NCBI RefSeq assembly: GCF_008704995.1
Contig: NZ_CP023747.1
Coordinates: forward strand, 1,576,501 to 1,640,500
Direction: 5' to 3'
Origin: Streptomyces nodosus
Lineage (GTDB): Bacteria; Actinomycetota; Actinomycetes; Streptomycetales; Streptomycetaceae
DNA: 64,000 nt
The notes beneath the pieces were generated by a model, which saw only the letters and a program-made list of their open reading frames with translations, was not told the DNA's origin and made no database searches. The number at the start of each line of letters is the position of its first letter. The stretch's first letter is position 1. Of the stretch, positions 44,463-52,004 are shown one piece after another. Position numbers and translations under genes: made by a program.

Positions 44463-44487
44463 TGCATGCTGAACTGTCCAGCATGCA
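44463..44487. promoter_or_regulatory. Inverted repeat upstream of GNAT gene, possible operator
   Basis: TGCATGCTG, 7 nt, CAGCATGCA: a perfect 9-bp dyad 33-57 bp before the GNAT start. The TGGACA inside it (minus strand) could act as a -35. It could also be a weak terminator. Confidence 0.4.
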
Positions 44488-44515
44488 GCATCGGAACACC
44501 GCATCACACCACCGG

Positions 44516-44550
44516 GTCCTCCCCCGCCGCCCGCAGGCGTGGGGGAGGAC
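44516..44550. terminator. metNIQ terminator
   Basis: A 10-bp stem GTCCTCCCCC/GGGGGAGGAC, extendable by GCC/GGC inside, 84 nt past the metQ stop. Confidence 0.6.
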
Positions 44551-44633
44551 TTCCGTCCGCTGAGGGAGCGGACCGGGTGGGTGCGCGGGGAGGAGGCCCC
44601 GGCGCAGGACGCCCGGGAGCCGGCCCCGAGGGA

Positions 44634-45467
44634 TCAGAAGGAGGGGATGACCGAGCCCTGGTACTTGTCCTCGATGAACTTCTTCACCTCGGGCGAGGTG
44701 AGCAGCTTCGCGAGCTTCTTGACGCGCGGGTCGTTCTCGTTGCCCTTCTTCACGGCGAGGAAGTTGCCGTAGGGGCTGTTGTCCGCGGACTCCAGGACGA
44801 GGGCGTCCTCGGCGGGCTTGAGACCCGAGGAGATGGCGTAGTTGCCGTTGATCACCGCGGCGTCCACGTCGTCGAGGGCGCGGGGCGTCTGGGCCGCCTC
44901 CAGCTCCTTGAACGTGAGGTCCTTGGGGTTCTTGACGATGTCCTTGGGGGTCGCCTCGGTCCCGACGCCGTCCTTGAGGGTGATCAGCCCGTTGGCGGCG
45001 AGCAGCTTGAGGGCGCGCGCCTCGTTGACGGTGTCGTTGGGGACGGCCACGGTCGCCCCCTTCTTCAGCTCGTCGACCTTCTTGACCTTGTGGGAGTAGA
45101 GGCCGAGCGGCTCCAGGTGCACCGTGACGACGGGCACGATGTGGGTGCCGTTCTTCTTGTTGAAGTCGTCGAGGTACGGCTGGTTCTGGAAGTAGTTGGC
45201 ACCGACGGACCCGTCCTCGGTCGCCGTGTTCGGCGTGACGTAGTCGGTGAACTCCTTGACCTCCAGGTCCAGCCCGGCCTTCTTCGCCAGGTTGTCCCTG
45301 ACGAAGTTGAGGATCTCGGCGTGCGGGGTGGGGCTCGCGGCGACGACCAGCGGTCCCTTGGAGTCGGAGGAGGCGGAGGAGTCCTTGCCGGAGCCGCAGG
45401 CGGTCAGGGCGAGTGTGAGGGCTCCGGTGACGAGGGCGGCAGTGGTGATCTTGGCGGTGTTACGCAC
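44634..45467 (-). CDS. metQ: Methionine ABC transporter substrate-binding lipoprotein MetQ
   Basis: 277 residues. A lipoprotein signal with lipobox LTAC (Cys24) anchors it outside the membrane. The NLPA/MetQ fold is clear: LVVAASPTPHAEILNFV, YFQNQPYLDDFNKKNGTHIVPV, VHLEPLGLYSHKVKKVDELKKGATVAVPNDTVNEARAL and INGNYAISSGLKPAEDAL. It captures D- or L-methionine for MetNI. GTG 45467 (VRNTAKITT) is preceded by GGAAAGG. It follows metI after 119 nt. Confidence 0.95.
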   Translation of the reverse strand: MRNTAKITTAALVTGALTLALTACGSGKDSSASSDSKGPLVVAASPTPHAEILNFVRDNLAKKAGLDLEVKEFTDYVTPNTATEDGSVGANYFQNQPYLDDFNKKNGTHIVPVVTVHLEPLGLYSHKVKKVDELKKGATVAVPNDTVNEARALKLLAANGLITLKDGVGTEATPKDIVKNPKDLTFKELEAAQTPRALDDVDAAVINGNYAISSGLKPAEDALVLESADNSPYGNFLAVKKGNENDPRVKKLAKLLTSPEVKKFIEDKYQGSVIPSF

Positions 45468-45586
45468 GAAAAGTGCCTTTCCTTTTGGGTGGTGCGACCC
45501 CGTCGTCGGTGCGAAGCGGGGAGATCGGGGGCCCGGGACCCGGGAGATCGCGGTGGAGGTGCGGGGGCCGGGGTCCGGGCGGCGCG

Positions 45587-46351
45587 CTAGGCGGTCTCGC
45601 CCGCGTCGGCCGTGGCGGGCTCGGCGGTGGGGGCCGCTCCGCCGGGCGTCTTGTCCTTCAGCAGCCGGAGCCGGGGGGCGGATCCGGAGCGGCCGCCGCG
45701 GCGGTGCAGGGTGCGGGCCGCGTAGTCGCCGGCGAACTGGATCAGCGAGATGACGACGGCGAGGATCGCCACGGTGATCCACATCATCTGGGTCTCGAAG
45801 CGCTGGTAGCCGTAGCGGATGGCGATGTCGCCCAGGCCTCCGGCGCCGACGGTGCCGGCCATCGCGGAGTAGCCGATGAGGGCGACGATCGTGGTGGTGG
45901 CCGAGGAGATCAGCGAGGGCAGGGACTCCGGCACCAGGACCTTGCGCACGATGGTCCAGGTGTTGCCGCCCATCGCCTGCACCGCCTCGACGAGCCCGTC
46001 GTCCACCTCGCGTACGGCCGTCTCCACCAGGCGGGCGAAGAACGGGATCGCGCCGATGGCCAGCGGCACGATGGCGGCCTCACGGCCGATGGTGGTGCCC
46101 GTGATCCAGCGGGTGAAGCTCATCAGCGCGACCATCAGGATGATGAACGGCATCGACCGGGCGATGTTCACCACCTGTCCGATGACCTTGTTGGCGACGA
46201 GGTTCTGCAGCAGCCCCCCGCGGTCGGTCAGCACCAGGAGGATGCCGAGCGGCAGGCCGCCGACGATCGCTATCACGGTGGACCAGCCGACCATGTAGAG
46301 CGTGTCCCAACACGCCTGGGACAGCAGGGGCTGCATCTCGGACCAGGTCAC
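45587..46351 (-). CDS. metI: Methionine ABC transporter permease MetI
   Basis: 254 residues with five or six membrane helices and the permease EAA-type loop VEAVQAMGGNTWTIVRKVLVPESLPSLI, where MetN docks. Other family segments are WDTLYMVGWSTVIAIVGGLPLGILLVL and the ARSMPFIILMVALMSFTRWITGTTIG helix. The C-terminal 35 residues or so (RRGGRSGSAPRLRLLKDKTPGG...) extend beyond the E. coli protein. The GTG start overlaps the metN stop as GTGA. Confidence 0.95.
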   Translation of the reverse strand: MTWSEMQPLLSQACWDTLYMVGWSTVIAIVGGLPLGILLVLTDRGGLLQNLVANKVIGQVVNIARSMPFIILMVALMSFTRWITGTTIGREAAIVPLAIGAIPFFARLVETAVREVDDGLVEAVQAMGGNTWTIVRKVLVPESLPSLISSATTTIVALIGYSAMAGTVGAGGLGDIAIRYGYQRFETQMMWITVAILAVVISLIQFAGDYAARTLHRRGGRSGSAPRLRLLKDKTPGGAAPTAEPATADAGETA

Positions 46352-47382
46352 TTGGCACCTTCCTTCACGGGCGCGGGCCGCTGGCCCAGGACGTCGATCT
46401 GAAGGCCCTGCTCACGCAGGAAGCCGATGGGCACCACGTTCTCCTCGTAGCGGCCGGGCAGTTCGATGCGCATCCGGCCCACCTGCCGGCCGCCGACGGT
46501 GTCCATGGCGGCACCGAGGATCGAGATGTCGATGTTGTAGGTGCGCGCGAGCTGCGAGATGACGGGCTGGGTGGCGGCGTCCCCGTGGAAGGTGACGTCG
46601 ACGACGGTGCGGTCGTCGCCGGTCGCCTCGCCGCTGACCGGAAAGAGCGCGGCGGCCAGTTCGGAGCCGGGGGTGGCGAGCAGTTCGCCGACCGTGCCGG
46701 ACTCGACGATGCGGCCCTTGTCCATCAGTGCGGCCGAGTCACAGACGGTCTTGACCACGTCCATCTCATGGGTGATGAGCAGCACGGTCAGGCCCAGTTG
46801 ACGGTTGAGGTCGCGCAGCAGCTGGAGGATGGAGCGGGTGGTCTCCGGGTCGAGGGCGCTGGTCGCCTCGTCGGAGAGCAGCACCTTGGGGTCGCCGGCC
46901 AGGGCGCGGGCGATGCCGACGCGCTGCTTCTGGCCGCCGGAGAGCTGTGCCGGGTAGGCCTTGGCCTTGTCCGCCAGGCCGACGAGGTCGAGCAGTTCCA
47001 GGGCCTTGCCGGAACGTTCCTTCCCGGACCGGCCGAGGATCTCCAGCGGCAGCTCGACATTGTCCTGGACGGTGCGCGAGGACAGCAGGTTGAAGTGCTG
47101 GAAGACCATGCCGATCCGGCTGCGCGCCTGCCGCAGCTCCCTTCCGGCGCGGGGTCCGCGTCCGGCGAGCGCGGTGAGGTCCTGGCCGGCCACGGTGACC
47201 GTGCCGGCGGTGGGGCGCTCCAGGAGGTTGACGCAGCGGATGAGCGAGGACTTGCCGGCACCGGACTGGCCGATGACGCCGTACACCTCGCCCTCGCGTA
47301 CATGCAGGTCGACGCCGTCGAGGGCGGTCACCTCGCGGCCGTGCGAGCGATAGACCTTGGTCAGGCCCGATGTGGTGATCAC
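46348..47382 (-). CDS. metN: Methionine ABC transporter ATP-binding protein MetN
   Basis: 344 residues. Walker A GQSGAGKSS (38-46), Q-loop FQHFN, signature LSGGQ (147-151), Walker B VLLSDE (167-172), H-loop ITHEM. The C-terminal 90 residues or so form the NIL domain (VVDVTFHGDAATQPVISQLARTYNIDISILG), the methionine-sensing regulatory unit of MetN that closes the pump when the cytoplasm is replete. The start is GTG with GGAA at 9 nt. First gene of metN-metI-metQ; a 227-nt leader downstream of a Cys-rich reading frame precedes it. Confidence 0.96.
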   Translation of the reverse strand: MITTSGLTKVYRSHGREVTALDGVDLHVREGEVYGVIGQSGAGKSSLIRCVNLLERPTAGTVTVAGQDLTALAGRGPRAGRELRQARSRIGMVFQHFNLLSSRTVQDNVELPLEILGRSGKERSGKALELLDLVGLADKAKAYPAQLSGGQKQRVGIARALAGDPKVLLSDEATSALDPETTRSILQLLRDLNRQLGLTVLLITHEMDVVKTVCDSAALMDKGRIVESGTVGELLATPGSELAAALFPVSGEATGDDRTVVDVTFHGDAATQPVISQLARTYNIDISILGAAMDTVGGRQVGRMRIELPGRYEENVVPIGFLREQGLQIDVLGQRPAPVKEGAK

Positions 47383-47454
47383 TGGGTTTCCGTCACTGTC
47401 GAGTGCAGGCGTGGAGGTACGCCGGACACGGGTGCGTGCGTGGGAGCGCGCACG

Positions 47455-47468
47455 GTTCTCGCGAGAAC
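47455..47468. repeat. 14-bp palindrome in the metN leader
   Basis: GTTCTCGCGAGAAC. A second GTTCTC (minus strand, 47479-47484) upstream could pair with the same GAGAAC, giving two mutually exclusive hairpins ahead of metN. Confidence 0.5.
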
Positions 47469-47609
47469 GGTCGATCCGGAGAACGTGGCGCGGTGGCCCT
47501 CGCCGTTCGGGCAGCGGGGCGGGCTGGGTCTCGTACGCCGCGGGGCGTCACGGACGTGCCGGGCGGTCTCGCTTCGGGGCGCGAGGCTCTGCGGTGGTGC
47601 GGGGGCCCT

Positions 47610-47696
47610 CTAGCAGGCGCACATTCGACACCGACAACGAGCACCGGGCGTCATGGTCGCCTCGGTCGCAGAGATGCGGCAGCTCGTCGTGGTCAT
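47610..47696 (-). CDS. Cys-rich leader peptide upstream of metNIQ
   Basis: 28 codons, ATG 47696 to TAG. The peptide begins MTTTSCRIS and ends RCRCRMCAC, so five of its six cysteines fall in its last eight or nine residues, just before the stop. There is no Shine-Dalgarno sequence. An A/T-rich TTTACTTGAT lies directly upstream, so translation could start on a leaderless message. Cys-rich leaderless short frames act as cysteine-responsive attenuators of sulfur genes in mycobacteria; the position before a methionine importer fits the same logic. The peptide itself is probably not functional. Regulation is inferred, not shown. Confidence 0.65.
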   Translation of the reverse strand: MTTTSCRISATEATMTPGARCRCRMCAC

Positions 47697-47768
47697 GGGA
47701 TCAAGTAAAGCAGACACCCCACCGGAGCCGGGCCCGGCTGTCCGAATGGCGGACAGCCGGGGGTGTGT

Positions 47769-48419
47769 TCAGTCGCGTACGGAGATCTCCACCCCGCGGT
47801 CGGTGACCAGTACGGACAAGGCGGACAGGTCCTTCACCACCAGATCGGCGTCCAGTTCCCGGGCCTGGTGGGTTGTGGCCAACGCCACGGTCGTCATGCC
47901 GGCGGCCCGGCCGGCCGCCAGGCCCGCCGGGGCGTCCTCGAACACGACGCAGCGGGACGGGTCGACGCCCAGTGCGCGGGCGCCCAGCAGATAGGGCTCG
48001 GGATCGGGCTTGCCGCGGGTGACGTCGTTCGCGGTGATCAGGGTCTTGGGGCGGATGCCGACGGCCTCCAGCCGGGCCTCGGCGAGGCCGAGCGTGGCGG
48101 AGGTGACGACGGCCCAGCGGTCGGCCGGCAGCGCGTCCAGGAACTCCCTGGTGCCCGGGAGCAGATGGACGCCGCCGTTCGGCACGTCCTCGACCTCCAG
48201 CCGCTCGATGCGCGCCACGGCCTCCGGGACGATCTCGGCGGGCAGCAGATCGGCGGCGATCTCGGCGGCCGTACGGCCGTGCAGCGCGAAGCGTCCGAAC
48301 TGTTCCGCGGTGACGCCGTACTCCTGGGCCCAGAGCGTCCAGCACCGCCGGACCGATTCAAGGGATGAGACGAGCGTCCCGTCGTTGTCGAAGAGCAGGG
48401 CGTCAGCGTGGATCCTCAT
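47769..48419 (-). CDS. HAD-superfamily hydrolase (phosphatase-like)
   Basis: 216 residues. Motif I DNDGTL with the nucleophile Asp (here LLFDNDGTLVSS, Asn between the two Asp), motif II VVTSATLG, motif III Lys in RGKPDPEPYLLGA, motif IV VFEDAPAGLAAGRAAG. The cap lies between motifs I and II. It resembles sugar-phosphate phosphatases of the GPP/beta-PGM group; substrate unknown. The start MRIHAD has GAGG only 2-3 nt upstream. A roughly 160-bp palindromic element lies 9-17 bp before the start and separates the gene from its original upstream sequence. Confidence 0.88.
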   Translation of the reverse strand: MRIHADALLFDNDGTLVSSLESVRRCWTLWAQEYGVTAEQFGRFALHGRTAAEIAADLLPAEIVPEAVARIERLEVEDVPNGGVHLLPGTREFLDALPADRWAVVTSATLGLAEARLEAVGIRPKTLITANDVTRGKPDPEPYLLGARALGVDPSRCVVFEDAPAGLAAGRAAGMTTVALATTHQARELDADLVVKDLSALSVLVTDRGVEISVRD

Positions 48420-48427
48420 GGCCTCGA

Positions 48428-48599
48428 CCCTAAGAGCTCCGAACAAAAGTGGGGTCCGATCAGCGGGCGGTGTCCGGTGCATGCGATCGCAAGGCGCCGG
48501 AAGGTCCTTGTAGCGGAGCTACCAGGACCTTCCGGCAACGCGGCGAGCGTGCGTGCCGGGCGCCGCCCGCCGGGCCCCACTTTTGTTCGGAGCCCTAAG
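48428..48599. mobile_element. Palindromic MITE-like element 1 with CCTAAG target duplication
   Basis: Core 48436-48592: the two halves are near-complementary over their whole length around GTAGC-GGA-GCTAC (48510-48522). The outermost 19 bases, GCTCCGAACAAAAGTGGGG, are a perfect terminal inverted repeat. CCTAAG flanks both sides (48429-48434 and 48594-48599), as a target duplication would. No coding capacity. It resembles the element at 60.5 kb in its inner arms, where many differences between the arms are compensated. Confidence 0.75.
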
Positions 48600-48727
48600 G
48601 GGAGGCGATTCCCCGGCCTCGGGGGAGGCCCTGCCCCGGCTCCAGGAGATCCGGGAGAGGGCGGGGGCGGTCCGGTGAGACGTGGGCCGAGGACGTCGGG
48701 CCTTTTGGGCCGTAATAGGGTCACGGC

Positions 48728-49087
48728 ATGCTTGATGCCCTGACGCTGGTGACCGGTGTCGCCGCGCTGCTGATCGCCGCCTGGTGCGGCTGGGCGGCAT
48801 ACCGTGATCAGCCCACCAAGGACTGGCACTTCATCGGCATGGCCGTGGTGACGCTGCTGGCCCTGGTCCAACTGGTCGTCGGGGTCGTGCAGCTGGCACG
48901 CGGCGAGAAGCCGGCGCAGGGCACGACGATCTTTGTGGCGTATCTGCTGGGCGCCTTCGCGTGCATCCCGGCGGCGGGCTTCATGTCGTTGGCCGAGCGC
49001 ACCCGGTGGGGTTCGGTGACGGTCGCGGCCGGCGGTGTGGTGCTCGCCGTGCTGGAGGTGCGGCTCTATGACATCTGGGGAGGCTGA
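48728..49087 (+). CDS. Small four-helix membrane protein
   Basis: 119 residues, not recognised. Four hydrophobic segments: TLVTGVAALLIAAWCGWAAY, FIGMAVVTLLALVQLVVGVV, IFVAYLLGAFACIPAAGFM and SVTVAAGGVVLAVLEVRLYDIW. No ribosome site; TAGGGT lies 6 nt before the ATG, so a leaderless transcript is likely. Ends one base before the next gene, which encodes another small membrane protein; the pair probably forms a complex. Confidence 0.85.
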   Translation: MLDALTLVTGVAALLIAAWCGWAAYRDQPTKDWHFIGMAVVTLLALVQLVVGVVQLARGEKPAQGTTIFVAYLLGAFACIPAAGFMSLAERTRWGSVTVAAGGVVLAVLEVRLYDIWGG

Positions 49088-49088
49088 G

Positions 49089-49523
49089 ATGGCGACCACC
49101 GAGGAGAAGCCGGCGAGGGCCCGACTCATCGGCGGGCCCGGCATGCTGCTCGTATGGCTGTACGGCGTGATGGTGGTCGGCGCGGTGTCCCGCTCGGTCG
49201 TCCAGATCTCGACGCAGTTCGGCACGGCCCCGCTGGCGTACTCCCTGTCCGCGGTCGCCGGAGTCGTCTACGGCTTCATCACTTATTCCCTGGTCCGCGG
49301 CGGCGAGACGGCCCGTCGTGCGGCCCTGGTGTGCTGTGCCGCCGAGCTCGTGGGTGTGCTCGCCGTCGGCACCTGGACCCTGGTCGAACCGTCCGCCTTC
49401 CCGGATGCGACCGTGTGGTCGGACTACGGCAGGGGCTATCTCTTCATCCCGGTACTGCTGCCCCTGTCGGCGATGTACTGGCTCCGCAAGGGCCTCGGCG
49501 CCGGGCAGCCGGACGCGGCCTGA
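49089..49523 (+). CDS. Small membrane protein, partner of preceding gene
   Basis: 144 residues, not recognised. After a charged N terminus (ATTEEKPARARLIGG) come four hydrophobic segments (GMLLVWLYGVMVVGAVS, YSLSAVAGVVYGFITYSLV, AALVCCAAELVGVLAVGTW, YLFIPVLLPLSAMYWL). The ATG is preceded by GGGGAGG and sits one base after the stop of the upstream gene, so the two are co-translated. Confidence 0.85.
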   Translation: MATTEEKPARARLIGGPGMLLVWLYGVMVVGAVSRSVVQISTQFGTAPLAYSLSAVAGVVYGFITYSLVRGGETARRAALVCCAAELVGVLAVGTWTLVEPSAFPDATVWSDYGRGYLFIPVLLPLSAMYWLRKGLGAGQPDAA

Positions 49524-49692
49524 ACATCCCCCTCCGGCGGCGGGCGCCCCCGGCGCGTGGTGTCCGGCGGGCGTGCGCACCGTACGGGGCCCGGGTGCGG
49601 GGATCCCGGGGAAGGACGGTGGGCCGGTCGTGGACGGACGACCGGCCCCGGCCGCCAGTGCCGAGCCCCGGGCGGGCGGGGCGTGAGAGGTC

Positions 49693-50196
49693 CTAGGCGG
49701 TCGTCGCGTACGAGCCCGCCGGGAGCTGCTTCTCCAGAACGATCAGCGGAACGCCGTCCTCGCCCTGGATGGTGCCCACCGCCTCATAGCCGACCCTGCG
49801 ATACAGACGGAGGTTGTGCTCGCTGCGGTGGCCCGTGCTGAGCCGGAACGTCCTGGCGCCGTGCTCCCCGGCCAGTGCGGTCTCCGCCGCGCTCAGCAGC
49901 CGGGCCCCGATGCCATGGCCCTGGAGCCGCGGGTGCACACAGAGCGTGCCGATGGAGGCCGCGCCGTCCTCGGTCACGCTGCCGCGCACCGAGCCGACCA
50001 CCTCCTCGCCCAGCCGCGCCACGAAGACGCAATCCGAGGCGACTTCCGCACGCACCGAGTCGAGGCTCTGGACGAGTGCGGCAATGCGGTAGTTCCCGTA
50101 CAGCGCGGCCTCGCTCTGGAAGCACAGGTACTGCAGCCTGAAGATCTGCTCGGCATCCCGCTCGGTCGCCCCCGAGATGGTCACGCTCATGCCCAT
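49693..50196 (-). CDS. GNAT N-acetyltransferase
   Basis: 167 residues. VTISGATERDAEQIFRLQYLCFQSEA opens the fold; the acetyl-CoA pyrophosphate loop is GTLCVHPRLQGHGIGARLLSAAETAL, with HRSEHNLRLYRRVGYEAVG toward the end. The substrate is unknown. The ATG at 50196 has GGGAGG 9 nt upstream, preferred over the ATG two codons later. Confidence 0.9.
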   Translation of the reverse strand: MGMSVTISGATERDAEQIFRLQYLCFQSEAALYGNYRIAALVQSLDSVRAEVASDCVFVARLGEEVVGSVRGSVTEDGAASIGTLCVHPRLQGHGIGARLLSAAETALAGEHGARTFRLSTGHRSEHNLRLYRRVGYEAVGTIQGEDGVPLIVLEKQLPAGSYATTA

Positions 50197-50407
50197 GTGC
50201 GCACGCCTCCCGCTCACCTGATCGCCGATAGTTCCCCACTCCTATCCCCGTCACCGAGGGGCCGCAACCTCCGTCGACAGCAATCGACGTAGACATTCGT
50301 GACATTGAGGATGTTCGGGTCCGCGAACACCCTGTGAGATATCCAACTCCCCCGCAATATCCCGGTTCCGGCCCTCGGGCGCCCCGCGGGCGAGGGAGCG
50401 CATGACA

Positions 50408-50441
50408 CGGCCGCCCCGGCGACGGATTGCCGGGGCGGCCG
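50408..50441. terminator. Terminator after GDPD gene
   Basis: A perfect 13-bp stem (CGGCCGCCCCGGC with its complement) and an 8-nt loop, 27 nt past the stop of the phosphodiesterase gene. Confidence 0.8.
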
Positions 50442-50468
50442 AGCGATACGGGTGATGGGCGGGGGAGT

Positions 50469-51665
50469 TCAGCGGCGCAGGAAGTCCTCACGGGCGAGCA
50501 CCCCGGTGTCGGCGTTGTCGGTGAAGACACCGTCGATCCCGGTCGCGAAGTACGCCCGGAAGGCGCCGAAGGCGTCCCCGTACGCCGCCGGGTCCGTGCC
50601 CCGGCGGAAGTCGGCGGGCAGGAAGGTGTTCTCGTTCCGCATCGTGTACGGGTGCAGGATCAGGCCCGCGGCGTGCGCGTCGGCGACGAGCGTGGACGGC
50701 TCGGCCAGGCTGCCGTCGGCCTTCCTGGGGATGACCAGGTCGAGGGTCGGGCCGATGCCCTGGGCGTAGGAGGCGATCCCCTTGAGCCCCTTGGGGGTGA
50801 TGAGGTCGGCGACGGTGCGCGGGTCGCCCGACTCGACGAAGTCCCAGGGGCGGGTGTTCGCGGCGGACAGCAGCACGGCCAGCGGGTTGCCGACGAGCTT
50901 TGCCAGGCGCTGGATGCTGGTGGGCTCGAAGGACTGGATGACGACCGGCGCGTTCTTCTTGTCCTTGCCGTGCTTGCGCAGCACGCTCGCGAGCCGCTCC
51001 TCCAGGCCGAGGCCCAGCTTGCGGAAGTAGGTCGGATGCTTGGTCTCGGGGTAGATCCAGACCTGCTTGCCGCGCTTGCGGGTCTGCTCGTCCTGCCAGC
51101 GGAGCACCTCTTCGAAGGTGGGGATCTCCCAGCGGCCGTCGTAGAGGGTGTTGCGCGAGCGGGTATCGGGGATCCGCTCGACCGCCCGGAGGGTCTTCAG
51201 CTCGGCGAGCGTGAAGTCCTCGGTGAACCAGCCGGTGGTGGACACGCCGTCCAGGATCTTGGTGGTCCTGCGGGCGGCGAACTCGGGGTGGTCGGCGACA
51301 TCGGTGGTCCCGCCGATCTCCGGCTCGTGCCGGCACACCAGATGGCCGTCCCGGGTCGGCACCAGGTCGCCGGCCTCCACGATGTCGGCACCCATGTCCA
51401 GGGCCAGCTGATAGGAGCCGAAGGTGTGTTCGGGCCGGTAGCCGCTGGCTCCGCGGTGCCCGATGATCGTGGGCACCGGCAGGCCCTTCAGTCCGTGTCC
51501 GGGCTTCGAGCCCGCCCCCGGCCCGGGGTCCTTTCCGTGCCGGCCGTCGGCGCTCGCGGCGCCGGGCAGTCCGAGGACCGCCCCTCCCGCGCCGAGCACC
51601 GCGGCCCCGAGCAGCGCCCTCCGTCCCGTTCCTCGGCCTTGCTCGTACGTCTCCCGCGTCCCCAT
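50469..51665 (-). CDS. Secreted glycerophosphodiester phosphodiesterase
   Basis: 398 residues. A Tat-type signal is likely: twin arginines 15-16 in GTGRRALLGAAV, a hydrophobic core, cleavage near GAASA. The catalytic barrel begins at IIGHRGASGYRPEHT (His70, Arg71, Glu79), continues with metal-binding DIVEAGDLVPTRDGHLVCRHEPE, and ends with GIDGVFTDNADTGVL. It hydrolyses glycerophosphodiesters to glycerol 3-phosphate, probably to recover phosphate outside the cell. The start is supported by GGGAGGG upstream. Divergent from the acyltransferase. Confidence 0.93.
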   Translation of the reverse strand: MGTRETYEQGRGTGRRALLGAAVLGAGGAVLGLPGAASADGRHGKDPGPGAGSKPGHGLKGLPVPTIIGHRGASGYRPEHTFGSYQLALDMGADIVEAGDLVPTRDGHLVCRHEPEIGGTTDVADHPEFAARRTTKILDGVSTTGWFTEDFTLAELKTLRAVERIPDTRSRNTLYDGRWEIPTFEEVLRWQDEQTRKRGKQVWIYPETKHPTYFRKLGLGLEERLASVLRKHGKDKKNAPVVIQSFEPTSIQRLAKLVGNPLAVLLSAANTRPWDFVESGDPRTVADLITPKGLKGIASYAQGIGPTLDLVIPRKADGSLAEPSTLVADAHAAGLILHPYTMRNENTFLPADFRRGTDPAAYGDAFGAFRAYFATGIDGVFTDNADTGVLAREDFLRR

Positions 51666-52004
51666 GGGTCCCTCCCGCCAGGTCTGTCCGAAGCGGCTCG
51701 ATGGTAGATGCGCAAAGACGACGACCGGGAGACCTGCACGGGAACTCGGGGCGGACATGCGTCGTCCTGCCGGGTGCGGGGGTGACTCCTTTCGGGGGAG
51801 CCCGGATGACGGACCGTCATCGGCCGTCCGTGAGGTGCGCCACCCGTCCGGCGGATGACGAACAGGCGACGGGACGTGATCTCGGGTAAACAATCGGCAA
51901 CGACGCGTGTTCGGAGCGTGATCCGGTGTGCGATATGCCGGGCACCGCGAGTATCGTCCTCAGCTGCACAGACTCATACCGCATCCTTGACACCGGAGGA
52001 CCTG
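51666..52004. other. Divergent intergenic region
   Basis: 339 nt between the phosphodiesterase and acyltransferase genes. A plus-strand frame stays open through part of it but has no family similarity before TTG 52005. TATCGT near 51951 could be a -10; otherwise nothing definite. Confidence 0.45.

Noticed and set aside
47383-47700. SAM riboswitch in the metN leader
   Set aside because: I looked for SAM-I and SAM-IV core blocks and did not find them; the Cys-rich leader frame explains the region better. A covariance search would settle it.
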